Of a stretch of 64,000 nt of DNA, positions 1 through 11,552 are shown in pieces. Source of the stretch: Solanum dulcamara (Eukaryota > Streptophyta > Magnoliopsida > Solanales > Solanaceae). The position numbers and the translations under genes were made by a program. Position 1 is the first letter of the stretch. The number at the start of each line of letters is the position of its first letter. The notes under the pieces are model-generated. The model saw only the letters and a list, made by a program, of their open reading frames with translations. It had not been told where the DNA came from and searched no databases. The DNA is taken from contig NC_077242.1 in assembly GCF_947179165.1 (NCBI RefSeq), forward strand, positions 31,865,097 to 31,929,096. The letters run 5' to 3'.

Positions 1-973
1 GTAGTTGCAAGTATCTTGAGTCTATCATGCAAGGCAGCGGGGAGATTGACGATGATGTCACACATCGTATTGGGGTAGGGTGGATGAAATGGAGGCTCGC
101 TTCCGGAGTGCTATGTGACAAGAATGTGCCACCAAAACTTAAGGGCAAGTTCTACAAAGTGGTGGTTAGACCGGCTATGCTGTATGGGGCGGAGTGTTGG
201 CCAGTTAAGACTTCTCACATTCAAAAGATGAAAGTTGCTGAGATGAGAATGCTGAGATGGATGTGTGGGCACACCAGGAGCGACAGGATTAGAAATGAGG
301 CTATTCGGGACAAGGTAGGAGTGGCCTCGGTGGAAGACAAGATGCGGGAAATACGACTGAGATGGTATGGACATGTGAAGAGGAGAGACACAGATGCCCC
401 AGTGCGGAGGTGTGAGAGGCTGGCCATGGATGGTTACAGAAGAGGTAGGGGTAGGCCGAAGAAGTATTGGGGAGAGGTGATTAGACAGGATATGACGCAG
501 TTACAGCTTACGGAGGACATGACCTTAGATAGGAGGGTGTGGAGGACCCACATTAGGGTAGAAGGCTAGTTCATAGTCTCGTTATTCTTCTCTATTCATA
601 GGTGTAGTAGTGCATTACGATCTCTTGCGCTTTGACTTCTGATTTATGTTATTTCTGTTATTATTTATTACTTTCTATGCTTTGATTACTCAATTTTACC
701 TGTGACGCTTTCATTATTTATTTAATCGTTATTTGTTATTAGTCTTTATTTATTTGTATTTATTTGTCATCTATTCGTTATTTGTTTGTTGTTTTTCTCA
801 TAAAGCTTTTAATTTTCTATTCTTATCTAACATTTTTTATGCATTTATGCTTTTACTGAGCCGAGGGTCTCCAGGAAACAGCCGTCCTACCTTGGTAGGA
901 GTAAGGTCTGCGTACATTCTACCCTCCCCAGACCCCATGTTGTGGGATTTCACTGGGTTGTTGTTGTTGTTGT
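1..973 (+). mobile_element. RTE-clade LINE, 3' portion
   Basis: This is the 3' end of a non-LTR retrotransposon that enters from the left edge of the window. It has the end of the reverse-transcriptase ORF (to 569), about 390 bp of 3' UTR, and a terminal TTG repeat (958-972). The last 130 bp, with a CTGCGTACATTCTACCCTCC block and then CCCCAGACCCC, match from memory the 3' end shared by plant RTE LINEs and the Au-type SINEs they mobilise. The 5' end and any target duplication lie outside the window, so completeness cannot be judged. Confidence 0.8.
3..569 (+). CDS. RTE LINE reverse transcriptase, C-terminal part (partial)
   Basis: The reading frame is open from base 3 to the stop at 567-569, so the first ATG (27) is internal and the true start lies upstream of the window. 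The protein is basic. It carries segments typical of the C-terminal end of plant RTE polyproteins: [20 protein letters not shown] at about residues 40-60, then [29 protein letters not shown] and [10 protein letters not shown]. These follow the RT catalytic core, which is not in the window. No stop or frameshift is visible over 189 codons, so this copy may be fairly young. The role is self-mobilisation by target-primed reverse transcription. I am sure of the family and cannot say whether it is active. Confidence 0.8.
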   Translation, partial: SCKYLESIMQGSGEIDDDVTHRIGVGWMKWRLASGVLCDKNVPPKLKGKFYKVVVRPAMLYGAECWPVKTSHIQKMKVAEMRMLRWMCGHTRSDRIRNEAIRDKVGVASVEDKMREIRLRWYGHVKRRDTDAPVRRCERLAMDGYRRGRGRPKKYWGEVIRQDMTQLQLTEDMTLDRRVWRTHIRVEG

Positions 974-1371
974 ATAGTCGATTTATGTCTTATAAATTAA
1001 GCTTTGATATCTAGGTAAGAATTTTCCTGATAGAATACTTCCATGCCACATAAAGGTTACTTGCATGCATGTGGACTTCTTTTTCTCTTCTCTGTATCCT
1101 AATGGGTCAACTAGGAATTGTTTTTGTTCTTTTTCTAACGTACAGTAGTTGGTATATTGCAATTCGTTGTTTTGAATAAACCAGGGGCAGTGGGTGAGGG
1201 AAATATGGATAATAATACTACATTCCAATGGGCGGTTGTGGTTTTAATACTTAATGGATATGACTCATTCAAACTAGCTGTGTCTTAATCCTTTCTTTTT
1301 AGAGATAGATCTAGGACACTCAGAACATTATGCAGAACCAAAATCCTAAGTGAACTACAACTTATGTTAAT
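974..1371. other. Intergenic DNA, no gene seen
   Basis: AT-rich sequence between the LINE tail and a SINE fragment. The open frames are short and have no recognisable protein motif. Confidence 0.5.
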
Positions 1372-1436
1372 TGTGGTCGGGCCCTTCCCCGGACCCTCCC
1401 GCATAGCGGGAGCTTAAGTGCACCGAGCTGCCCTTT
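1372..1436 (+). mobile_element. TS-type SINE, 3' fragment
   Basis: The block starting TGTGGTCGGGCCCTTCCCCG and continuing through GCATAGCGGGAGCTTAAGTG to CTGCCCTTT matches the 3' body of the Solanaceae TS SINE. It also matches the copies at 60700-60815 and 61599-61782 in this window. The tRNA-derived head is missing and no target duplication is evident. Confidence 0.7.
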
Positions 1437-1634
1437 GCCCTTTAATTAGTTTTCTATCATTTGCTTACATGTCTGTTGAGAGGTAGTGCTCTCTTAAAAG
1501 GCATTGGCATGCATTCCCTGCCTATCTGTTCATCTTGAAAATAGGAACCTGATTTTGTTTAAATTGGAAAAGTGAATTTCTAGTCCTTTACAAACTTTTT
1601 TTTTTAGTCTTATATCTTTTTTACGAAATATCTT

Positions 1635-1734
1635 CATTTTTATACGTAAGAGATCTGAAAAAATTACTTTCTTCTATTCAATTTCATTTTTATACAGGAG
1701 AGATCCGAAAAGACTACTTTCTTCTAGTCAATTT
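1635..1734. repeat. Two-copy 50-bp tandem repeat
   Basis: Units 1635-1684 and 1685-1734 both start CATTTTTATAC, carry GAGATC(T/C)GAAAA and end TTACTTTCTTCT or CTACTTTCTTCT followed by A(T/G)TCAATTT. They differ by a handful of substitutions. Function is unknown. Confidence 0.7.
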
Positions 1735-2829
1735 CTAAGAGGGCAAGAAATTTTATTTCCTCATTTAAACGTGGCCTTGTCTATTGATTTTTCACTCCAA
1801 TGAAATGAAAGTGACAAATATAGAATCCTCATACGAGGGACTGTTCTAATTAAATGAAGAATCGCTTTTATGGTAAGTGACTAATTTTTCCTCAACGAAG
1901 AAGGATTAAAAATTCAACACAAGCATCTGCGGGTGCAACACTAGCTGGTTCACGTAATGATACTTCGATCGTCAAAATTTATTTCAGTTGTTTGGGAGAG
2001 GATGCGGAATCTTACTAATTAATAAATAGAAACTTTTGATATATAAGTCAAAATATAAAAGAGGAAACAAAATTATATCATTTTAAATTAGTGTGGTGAG
2101 AGTTTCATAAATATTTTTATTTTGTCACTCCTTGTAAAAGAATGAAATTTATATTTAAGTGGATCCAGACAAATAATTATGTAACTAACGGAAAAATGAG
2201 AATGGTAAGATTAAATTGTTTTCAAAAGAGAAAAGGTTTTTTTTTTTTAGATAAAAACAGAAGTGTGTCAAATAAAACATGAAATGAAGGTGTGGTAATT
2301 TCTTACTTGGCCGACGAGCTATAATTTTCTATATGTTCAAAATGATTAGTTAAACGAACGATTGTTTAGCATTTCACTTGCCACAATTCACAGGCGTAGA
2401 ACCTGGTAAAGGCAATTCAAATTAGATTCCATGTATAAGAAAACATTTAGCATATTAAAATATAACACACACATACACACATTTTATATATATATATATA
2501 TATTAGGTTCTTGACACCGGCGTTGCACATGTAAATCTGTTGTTGTGTAGTACAAAATTCTGTTAAAAATAATCATATATAATAAAATAGAATTTTTTGT
2601 AAAAAATTAATGTGGAACTTCATAAAGTGACATATTTTTCATGTCACCCTCCTTGTACTTGTTATTTCGTTCTGCTTTATATAATGAGGAAAATTTCGAT
2701 TAAAAAAATAAAATAAAAAATAAAGTGACATATTTGTTAAGGTAAATATTATCAGATGCACATTAAATATTGTCAGACTTTTATGAAAATATAGAATGAG
2801 TGTGAAAAAAGTCTTCTCCAAAATTAGGT
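1735..2829. other. AT-rich intergenic DNA
   Basis: I see no gene. The stretch includes a TA dinucleotide run at 2485-2503 and many A/T homopolymers. The 60-codon open frame at 2639-2821 is low-complexity and has no motif. Confidence 0.5.
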
Positions 2830-4230
2830 CAACTGAGTCTGTCTAACCCGATTCCACCCCAATAAGCCTGGCTCATTAAGGGTCTGGCACCGATTTGACC
2901 TGGTTGGTCACCAACCTTTTAATAAACAGTTCGGTACCATGCTAGGCCGGAAAGCAGTGCACCAGGTTCAGTATTAATTTTTTTTTTATTTAAAAGATGT
3001 GGTCCAAAATGCCCAAAAAAAATTATTTTAAATCTCCAAGTTATAAAAATTACATTTTAACCATTTTTTTACCTATAAATATTCCTACATTTTAATCATT
3101 TTTTCATATAACAATCTTCTAATTCTCTCTTAAAGTGATAGTAATGTATTATTACATTTTGCCATTAACAACATCAAGTGAAATTTTTTATTTTTCAAGT
3201 GTTCAACAATTCATCAATTTTACGGTTGCTTAATATTTTTCTATCTCCGGCAATTTGATATATTCATTCTTTCTCTTACTTTTCATTTAGATTCTTGAAT
3301 ATTTAATTATATTATTTTTGTATTATAATATTTGATAATTTAATTTGAATAATGAAACAATTAAGAAAAGTATGTAAAAGTGTTAAAAACTTGTGTTCCG
3401 AAGGTAATAGTAGTAGTAAGAAAAAATCGGTTCTAATAAAGGTAGTACAAGTAGATTTTATTCTTATATGCCTGAAGTACCACCTTGTGAAATTGGAGAA
3501 ATATGTGTAGGTGCACATGATATGAATGAATTTAAGTTTCAAAAAACTTACGATGTACAAGAGCAAAATGAATTAGAACAAAATAATAATGATGATAACG
3601 ATACACTAACTAGTCTTTGTATTGCTAATACTCAATCTCAAACTTCTAATCTTCCTCCACGGCCTGTAAAAGAAAGAAAAAAATATTTAGTTTGAAATTA
3701 TTTTAATCAAATAAAAGGAACAAGTTTAGTTGAATACAATGCTTGTATGCAAAAAAATTGAGCATAAGACCATTGGTAATTTAAATGGAATGGGTCAATT
3801 AACTAGGCATCTAGATAAAGAACATCCTGATTGAAAAGTACGATTACAACAACCTAGGGGTGTTACTGGATCAACCCAAACTAGATTTAACCCACAGACC
3901 GGTAAATTAGTTGGAACGTGATGTATAATAAAATGAAAGATCGTGAATAGTTAGCGAAAATGATAGCTTTGGTTGTCTACGTTTTTAATTTACTTCTTCT
4001 AATGCTTTTATTCATTATAATACAATTAGTTTATAATCTCATGCTTAAAGGTATCCTAGAAGTACTTGTCAATCAGATATTTTTAGACTTCATGAATAAT
4101 ATGCATACTATTTACCTTGGTTATTAATAAATATTTAATGTAGAGTTTCTCGTACTTCTGATCTTGATTGTGTTGTAAATAAAAATGATTATTTAAATAT
4201 TACTTGTCATTGGATAGATAGCGATCTCGT
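2830..4230 (+). mobile_element. hAT-family DNA transposon remnant (hAT-1)
   Basis: A GC-richer stretch at 2830-2965 with repeated CTGG/CCGG-type words looks like the subterminal region of a plant hAT element. It is followed by the decayed transposase gene (3352-4230). The right end is not seen because the coding similarity stops where an AT-rich minisatellite begins. Terminal repeats could not be located, so the boundaries are approximate. Confidence 0.5.
3352..4230 (+). pseudogene. hAT transposase, N-terminal half (broken)
   Basis: Read across frames and stops, the translation shows first a Ser/Asn-rich leader (an open stretch from 3468 begins MPEVPPCEIGEICVGA). Next comes a BED-type zinc finger region with YFNQIKGTSLVE, an N-A-C-M-Q-K half-site and H-L-D-K-E-H-P (3640-3835). 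In the finger the first cysteine position reads Tyr, which should abolish metal binding. The end is ITCHWIDSD (4200-4227), which is the segment around the first acidic residue of the RNase-H-like catalytic fold of hAT transposases. Several stops and frame changes make this a pseudogene. The catalytic C-terminal half and the hATC dimerisation domain are absent. A related but longer transposase lies at 53193-55312. Confidence 0.65.
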
Positions 4231-4651
4231 AAGTATTGTATTATATACATAGTATATTATGTGTATATTTGATATACATTGAAAGTATATAATATAATGT
4301 AAATATTCTATTGTAATAGATAGTATGTTGTGTGTATATTTGATGTACATTGTAAGTAAATATATAATATAATGTAAGTATTTTATTATAATAGATAATA
4401 TATTGTGTATATATTTAGTATACATTATAAGTACATATAAAATATAATATAAGTATTCTATTATAATTGATAGTATATTGTGTGTATATTTGGTATAATG
4501 TAAGTATTCTATTATATTTGATAGTATATTGTGTGTATATTTGGTATAATGTAAGTATTCTATTATTATAGATAGTATATTGTGTGTATATTTGATATAC
4601 ATAGTAAGTATATATAAAATATAATGTAAGTATTCTATTATAATAGATAGT

Positions 4652-4702
<51 letters not shown>

Positions 4703-4935
4703 GTGTGTATATATATATATTATATATAGTATATTGTGTGTATATTTGGTATACACTGTAAGTATATATAAAATAAATGTAAGTATTTTATTATAATAGA
4801 TAGTATATTGTGTGTATATTTGGTATACATTTTAAGTATATAGATAACACAATGTAACTTTATATTATTATAAATAATATATTGTGTGGTTATTTGATAT
4901 ACATATTATAATAGATAGTATCTTGTGTGTATATT
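4231..4935. repeat. AT-rich minisatellite, about 75-bp and 51-bp units
   Basis: The motif GATAGTATATTGTGTGTATA recurs near 4250, 4318, 4393, 4469, 4520, 4571, 4728, 4800, 4872 and 4915 with small variations. Each is followed by TTTGGTATACATTGTAAGTA-like text. Most spacings are 68-76 bp, and two adjacent units are about 51 bp because they lack the middle segment. The array contains a TA run. Open frames on the minus strand here are by-products of the repeat. Confidence 0.85.
4655..4699. repeat. (TA)n microsatellite inside the minisatellite
   Basis: An uninterrupted TA run of about 45 bp, followed by GTGTGTGTATATATATAT. It should vary in length between individuals and may be mis-sized in an assembly. 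Confidence 0.9.
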
Positions 4936-5010
4936 TGGTACTTCCAAGTTTCAACTTTTACAAATCAAATTTCAAACTTTCTACTTTAAAGTTATAATTA
5001 ATTCAAAATT

Positions 5011-5028
5011 ATATATATATATATATAT
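5011..5028. repeat. (AT)9 microsatellite
   Basis: A short AT run just left of the first LTR fragment. Confidence 0.85.
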
Positions 5029-5044
5029 CATTGACTCAAGCTTT

Positions 5045-5715
5045 TGAGTTTTTCATGATCCGAGACTACCCTCTAGTCGAGACATGGTGCTTAGAACCAC
5101 AAATGGCCCAAGCTAACCTCGTGGCATGGCATGATACTAAGATAGACATTCAACAATTGAAAAGTGGAAGAAAATCATGAATAGTCTAATAAGAGTCTCA
5201 TATAGCAAAAGCCAAAATCTGAAGACGCTTGTGCAAAATCTATCTATTTTGTCTAAAATCATCTATACATAGGTGAGTTGACAAGACATGTCGCTAGCTA
5301 ACTCAAAAATCTAAAAACTGAAATGGAAAGATAACATCGTTCTGAAAATATGAGGACACACCAATTATCGTACTAAGAAGTTCGAATCTGTACTAACCAC
5401 GAGCGTGAGATGGAGCATTAGAACCTATATTATAGACAGAAAAAAATGTAGTCAGAACTTGAAATGTACGGAGTATGGAAAATGCATAAACATGACATAA
5501 TAACATGATAAGTTTGAAAACATGCTAATGCAATGACTAAGTAAACATATTATGTAACTTATGATTTAATTATGAAAAGATAATACAAGGTCATTCAATA
5601 TTCTAAAAATCATAATATGTGTGGGAGATACCGATAACTGACATATAACCATGTATGATACAACTTTAAGTATGGTGTATTGCCCCACCAAAAAGGTCCA
5701 ATATGCTCGTCAAGG
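5045..5715 (-). mobile_element. Truncated gypsy LTR related to the Gyp-A LTR
   Basis: The order of elements resembles the start of the Gyp-A LTR read on the plus strand. A CATGATCCGAGACTACCCTC head corresponds to the TGTCACGCCCCG region. Further in, ACTTGAAATGTACGGAGTAT matches the conserved segment GTACGTGGAATGTACGAGTA at about 7720. Similarity is patchy. The fragment ends exactly where the C2 LTR begins. There is no coding capacity. Confidence 0.45.
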
Positions 5716-5756
5716 TGTGACACTTCGGAAGTTGAAAAGCGGTAGAAAATTTATTG

Positions 5757-6320
5757 GTGCAGGCTCCTACGAGCCAACCTACGGGTCATACAAAGTCCTA
5801 CGACCCATAGGAGGGCAGTCGTAGGTAGTCCTGACGCTTGGAAAAAAATTAATTTTTAGAAATTGATGCACAAGGCCTACCTACAGATCGTACAAGGTCC
5901 TGCGCTCCGTAGAAGATGATTGTAGATAGGTCCTTGAAGTTTGAAGAAAATCAGAGTTTTTAAAATTTTCCTACAGACCCACAAAACGGTCCATAGATGA
6001 ACCTACAACCCATAGGAAGGGTTGTATAATGATATTCAGAGAAGGGGTAATTGGGGAGTTGGCAGGACGAAACGGATACAATCCGTTGGAGAACCTGCGA
6101 CCCATAGGAAATGGTTCGTAGGTAGGGCTTCAGACTTGGTGAAATATTATGAGGAAAAGGGTCTACGGTTGGGACCTGCGGTCCGTACAAAGGCCTATGA
6201 ACCGTAAGGGTATTCATTTTGAAATTGATCGGAAAGATGGGGTCTCAAAACCTTGACCTATGGTCCAACAGGACCGTTTGTAGGGGGACCTACGACTCGT
6301 AGGTAGGGTCTGTAGGCCAC
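5757..6320. repeat. Cluster of interrupted palindromes built on CCTACGACCCGTAGG-like words
   Basis: Words of the form CCTACGG(A/G)(C/T)CGTAGG and their variants recur about a dozen times. Examples are CCTACGACCCATAGG near 5799, CCTACAACCCATAGG near 6002, CCTGCGACCCATAGG near 6092, and GACCTACGACTCGTAGGTAGG near 6288. Each is nearly self-complementary. The cluster lies in the first 600 bp of the LTR, where U3 would be. Confidence 0.75.
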
Positions 6321-7253
6321 CTTCAACAGTTTAATTCCAAGAATATTTTAGTCATTTTCAATTCTTTTAATACCTAAGGTATATTATTTTGGACTATTTT
6401 CTAAGACCTATACCTAACCATACCCTTCAAAATCATCCATTCCCTCTTATTCACTCAAAACCCCAAAACTCTCTCAAGAAATTCTCTCTCAAGGTCACCT
6501 CCTTCATCAAACTATGTGGAAATTTCATCCATGGATCATTTTTATTCATAGAGTCCTAAAAAATTTTCAATTCCTTTTTATGATTTCTACCTAAACCATA
6601 GTTTTGTTTTGATGATTTTGCATTGGGTTTAATTAATTATGATTTATTTCACTCCTATTGATCTTATTATACATGATTTGATCTTAATGACATATTTTTG
6701 ATGAATTTCTCATGAACCTATGCATTATAGCTATTTTGTGATTATGAACTATGTCTGAGAATTATGCATGCATAATAAATTGAAGAACTATGATTTTAAT
6801 AATGCTTTTAGATAAAGTATCAATGATGTTTTTATGAAAACAAGGTTACTTCAAAAGGTAAAGTATTCTTATCATGAAGGATTTCCATGATTTCCTATGA
6901 ACAAACCTATCATGATTTAGAAGCTTATATAAGTATCTTCTATGAATATTTTATGAAATCATGATTCATTAATGGAGCTATTCTTATGATTTTCAGGTAT
7001 GTTATGATGAATTTGGTCTTACAAGAATATTACCATTGTCAAAGATTATGATATAATTATGACTATTGTTGTTGAGAAAATTACCTAGCACCTAATTGAA
7101 TTAGTGACGATTATCCAGTTTCCAGAACTTCATTCCCTCATAGAATTTGCCTTAATTGGACCTAGCTAGTGGATTTACATATAGCTCATATTAATGGTCC
7201 TTACTTGGAAAGTAGGACAATCTATTTTTAGTGTGGGAGGGAAGACACCAGAC

Positions 7254-7258
7254 TTCAT
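7254..7258. other. Target site duplication of Gyp-A, left copy
   Basis: TTCAT directly precedes the LTR and recurs directly after the other LTR (29462-29466). This perfect 5-bp match is typical of gypsy integration. Confidence 0.9.
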
Positions 7259-9751
7259 TGTCACGCCCCGGGAGGGTACCCTAGACGCGACCGGCACTCG
7301 AAAGCCATTTATGGCCTTCAAGCAAACCACCTGATCCAGTCACACCTTCATTCAATCACATTCACTCAGTGGAGGACTCGATCATAAGCACACTATTCAT
7401 ATTATAAGGGCCGAAGGCCAAACACTATCAACTCATCAAAACAAGTATAATAAAAGCTACTCAATATAACAGTCCAACCTTCCCACACTCTGGTCTATGA
7501 AGCCTCTATCACAATCTAGAAGGTTCCAGTGACAAGCCCATGGCTACCAACAAGCAAGAATAAAGAAAGCAAACAAAATGGTAGAGAAAATCTGGCATCC
7601 TCCAAAAACTAGGAGGGCTCACCATGTAGCTGGATGTGTGTAGATCTTCAACGGTGCGCCGGTTGATGATCTTTGGTACCTATCTCTGCATCATGAAATA
7701 ATGCAGGCCAAATGGCGTCAGTACGTGGAATGTACGAGTATGTAAAATGGTCGAATAAAACAACATCAGAAAAGAATCAACCAACTCAGAAATCTCAACT
7801 CATAAATAAGTAACAACTCACTCCAATGTCCTAAGTCTAACAAGAAATGGTTTAGACGGGACCAAATCACATGCCACTCAACTCAACTGACTCGGAGTAC
7901 TATCAAGACCTAAATGAGAGTTTCTCTTATCCGACAACCATCACTTATTAGCCAGTGATAGTACAACAATCAGACGTTGTTGCCACGTCCGTCCAAACCT
8001 TGCCAGGGCATGAACGCCTCCCTAATCATGGATTTCATCGATTAGTCAAGTCCTATTATTTCAGGACAATAAAATGGGAAACATCCGACTTTAATGGTTC
8101 GATCCTACAGGAAGCATCCGATTTTAACGGTTCCATCCCTACCTATGTTGGCGGCGTAGTTTCTGAGGTTTGATTATAGACTATACTCTCACCCGATTCG
8201 GTGCTCGATACTCCTCCCATGACTCCATGCTCATAAGACTCCATCCAATCATCTCAAACAAGCCCTCATGACTAGTTTCCTTTAGAACCTTGCTGACTCA
8301 TCAACTCTATCCTTAATTCAACTCAATCGAGTCATAATGGCAAGTCTCATTTAGGACCTTGTCTACTCGTCAATTCTATCCTCCAATCAATTCAATCAAG
8401 CCTAAATTAGATATGCATTTATAACATCCCACAAACATAACAAATATTCCTCTCCTCATTTGTCACCTCCTTAGGACTCATCACAACTCTAAGAATTTTA
8501 AACCAACAATTCAAGAGGAGTAACACATTTAAGGAAATTGACATATTCAACATAATCACATGATTAAGGAAATCAACAAGGCTTATTAACAACCCATCTC
8601 CATCAACTTATGCTAACATGAAGGTTTTAAAAATTTCTTAGCTCAACAACATCAACACAATAAGAAGCAAAGTAATCGGAGGCAAGACTCATTCAAACAA
8701 AAACCTATCAAGAAACTCCATTCCTATGGACATCTAACCTCAAGGAAAGAGTAGGGCACATGGGTGGACTCAACCCATGCTTTGAGTAGCCTTACATACC
8801 TTAGAATAAATTCTTGAAGAAACCTTGTTGTTGGGCCTTCAATGGCAACTTGAAGTATTGAAGCTCTTGGAGGCAAATCTTGTTGAAGAAGGATTTGGAG
8901 AAGAAGAGAGGGGCTTCTAGGGCTTTTTAGAGAGATAGGGAGAGGCTGAAAAATGATCCAAAACGTTCAAGGCTTGATACATATATAATTTGGGACAATT
9001 CCCAAATTTCTCTTTCTTCAAAAATCTGGAAAATAGGCTAAAAATACCCTTGGCGCGATAGTGGTGCATCGCGCCACTGCGGCGCCAAGTCGAATAGGCT
9101 AAAATCCTGCACATCTTTTATTGGCGCGTCGCGCCAAGGACCAAACTACTGAGGCTTGTTCCTAGCGCGATAGTGGTGTGTCGCGCCCTAACAGCGCCAA
9201 GCCCAAGTTTTCTGGGTTTGGAAAATAGGCTTGAAAACCCTACACACCTCGTAGTGGCGCACTGCGCCAGGGACCAAACTACTGAGGCTTGTTCATGGCG
9301 CGATAGTGGCGCATCGCGCCACTTCTGCGCCAAGCCCAGATTTTCAGCAGTCGCAACCCAGGCTTGAAATTCCTGCCATGCTAGTTCGTCTTAGGATCGT
9401 CATATCTTTTGACTTTGAACTCCAAAAATTACATACTTAGTGGCGTTGGAAAGAAGACTCGATGACCTTTAATTTAGTAGGTCGTGGGCTACCCAGATTG
9501 TCATATTTTAAAAGATAGGGTCATTAGAAGTCGACCCCTTATACGAACACATCCTGAAACTTAGCCACGATGAATCTTTTGGACTTAGCTTGGTCCTAGG
9601 GGTCCTTTGTGACCCCACATCACCTCCAACACTCTTCAATTACTCAAGGACTCATCTTAACTCATACATATACTTCATAATAATAGAGTTTAACCCTACA
9701 CGAATACAAGAAAGGTCCGAATCTTAAGGAAAAATTTTGGGGGTTTTTACA
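7259..9751 (-). repeat. Gyp-A 3' LTR
   Basis: A 2493-bp LTR with TGTCAC...TTTACA ends, at the 3' side of the minus-strand element. A GC-rich palindrome cluster lies at 9050-9332. Confidence 0.92.
9050..9332. repeat. GC-rich GGCGCGA/TCGCGCC palindrome cluster in the Gyp-A LTR
   Basis: Tandem segments of about 125 bp each carry TGGCGCGATAGTGG(T/C)G(C/T) followed by (A)TCGCGCCA(C) and GCGCCAAG. The complementary GGCGCGA and TCGCGCC words can form stems. The context is otherwise AT-rich, so the CpG density stands out. The other LTR has the same cluster at 28760-29044. Confidence 0.8.
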
Positions 9752-9764
9752 ATATCTCCCCCTT
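9752..9764 (-). other. Gyp-A polypurine tract
   Basis: On the minus strand AAGGGGGAGATAT abuts the 3' LTR. It would prime plus-strand DNA synthesis. Confidence 0.8.
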
Positions 9765-10015
9765 GGGATCATTCGTCCTCGAATGACGAGTAAACCAAGA
9801 ATGGAAAATCAGGGTACAAATCACAATCAGAATTCAGTCAATCAACCAATCAATTTCTCAATTAAAATTCTATCCACACTCAAATGCACAAACGAATTCA
9901 ATCAAGAAAATAGGCATTACCTTCAACATTCTCATCGGTAGGAACGAATAGATAGGTATATTTAGATTTCATGTCTTCCTCCGCTTCCTATGTGGCTTCC
10001 TCAACAAATTGTTCC

Positions 10016-11528
10016 TCAATTTGCGAATTTGGCGATCAAGAATTTGGACCGGAACCTCTTCATAGGATAAACTATATCCTTAACTCCAATACTATCAATG
10101 GGGACTACCAACGAGGGATCGCCTAAGCACTTCTTCAACATCGATACGTGGAATACCGGATGAATAGAGGCTAGCTCTGAGGGTAACTCTAACTCATAGG
10201 CGACACTCCCAATTCGCCTCGAAATATGGTAAGGACCAATATATCGAGGACTAAGCTTCCCCTTCCTTCCAAACCTCATGACGCTCTTCATGGGTGACAC
10301 CTTCAAATACACCCAATCATCCACCTCAAACTCTAAGTCTCTCCTCCTTACGTCGGTGTAAGAATTTTGGCAGCTTTGAGCTGTCTTTAGCCTATCTTGA
10401 ATAACTCTCACCTTCTCCATGGCTTGGTGAACAAAATCAGGCCCAATCAACTCAACTTCACCAACTTCAAACCATCTAATTGGTGATACACCTTCTCCCA
10501 TACAAAGCTTCATAAGGAGACATTTGAATGCTTGTATGATAGCTATTATTATATGCAAACTCTATGAGAGATAAGTGATCATCCCAATTTCCTTTGAAGT
10601 CAAGCACACATACCCTCAACATATCTTCCAATGTCTAGATGGTGCACTCCGCTTGGCCATCCGTCTGGGGATGAAAGACCGTACTAAGGTTCACTTTTGA
10701 ACCTAGTCCCTTCTGAAAGGATCTCCAGAATTAGGAAGTGAATTGAGCTTCTCTATCTGAAATAATAGACAAGGGGATCCCATGCAATCTGACGATCTCC
10801 TGTATATATAATTTTGCATAATCTTCTGCGGTGTCAGTAGTCTTAACTGCCAAGAAGTGAGCTGATTTCATCATTCTATCCACAATCACCCAAATTGAAT
10901 CATATTGCTTTCGGGACCTCGGCAAACCTATAATAAAGTCCATATTGATCATCTCCCACTTCTATTCTGGGATTTCTATATTTTGAGCCAAAACACATGG
11001 TCTTTGATGCTCAACTTTCACCTATTGGCAATTTGGGCACGTGGAAACAAATTCCGCAATGTCTCTCTTCATCCCACTCCACCAATAGATTTCCCTCAAG
11101 TTATGATATATTTTTGTAGAGCCGGGATAAATGGAGTATCTGGAACTGTGCACTTCGTCCATAATCCTTTCTCGAATATCATCGACATCTGGCACACACA
11201 ATATATTTTGGTACCTTAACACACCATCTCCCCCTTTGGTAAAAACTATCACCTCTTGCTTGTGAACAACTTCTTTCAATTGGAGAAGGACGGGATCTTG
11301 GTCTTGCTTTTCTTTTACATCCGTCACGCGTGAGGATGCAGCCCCATCCTGAACATTAACTCCACCTTCATTGTTCTCTTCAAGACGAACTCCCAATAGG
11401 GCTAATCTGTGCACCTCTTTAGCCAATTCTTTCCTTCCCTCCTCTATATGGGCAGTGCTACCCATAGACAACCTGCTAAGAGCATCAGCAACAACGTTAG
11501 CTTTACCTGGATGGTAGATGATGCTCAT
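10016..11528 (-). pseudogene. Gyp-A integrase (broken)
   Basis: The segment begins with the end of the RNase H linker ([17 protein letters not shown], about 11470-11525). The HHCC zinc-binding domain of integrase follows, with [20 protein letters not shown] and a C-P-N-C pair near 11022-11060. The catalytic core at 10731-10952 reads [20 protein letters not shown] and [11 protein letters not shown], where most relatives have DRG. The C-terminal part at 10016-10558 has WVYLKVSPMKSVMRFG, KLSPRYIGPY and HPVFHVSMLKK. Stops near 11021, 10980, 10730 and 10560 separate the parts. The protein cannot be made as one chain. Confidence 0.85.
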
Positions 11529-11552
11529 ATCATAGTTTTTGAGTAATTCGAG

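Larger units (their letters stand above)
5716..7258 (+). mobile_element. Gypsy LTR C2, left part (split by Gyp-A)
   Basis: It starts TGTGACACTTCGGAAGTTGA, parallel to the head of the Gyp-C1 LTR at 46788, and runs to the TTCAT that precedes Gyp-A. The downstream order also parallels that LTR: palindromic words, then a CTCTCAAGAAATTCTCTCTC segment, then ATGATTT-rich text, then a GTGGGAGGGAAGACACCAG segment. The right part resumes after the second TTCAT at 29467. Left and right together are about 2.1 kb, close to the 2185-bp LTR of Gyp-C1. Confidence 0.65.

Noticed and set aside
4207..4756. Open frames of 113-131 codons on the minus strand
   Set aside because: They are translations of the AT-rich minisatellite (repeating YTHNILSIIIEYLHY-like text) and have no start context or homologous family.
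9173..9367. Open frames over the GC-rich cluster on both strands
   Set aside because: They come from the CpG-rich repeat words in the Gyp-A LTR and are not shared in frame by the second LTR.
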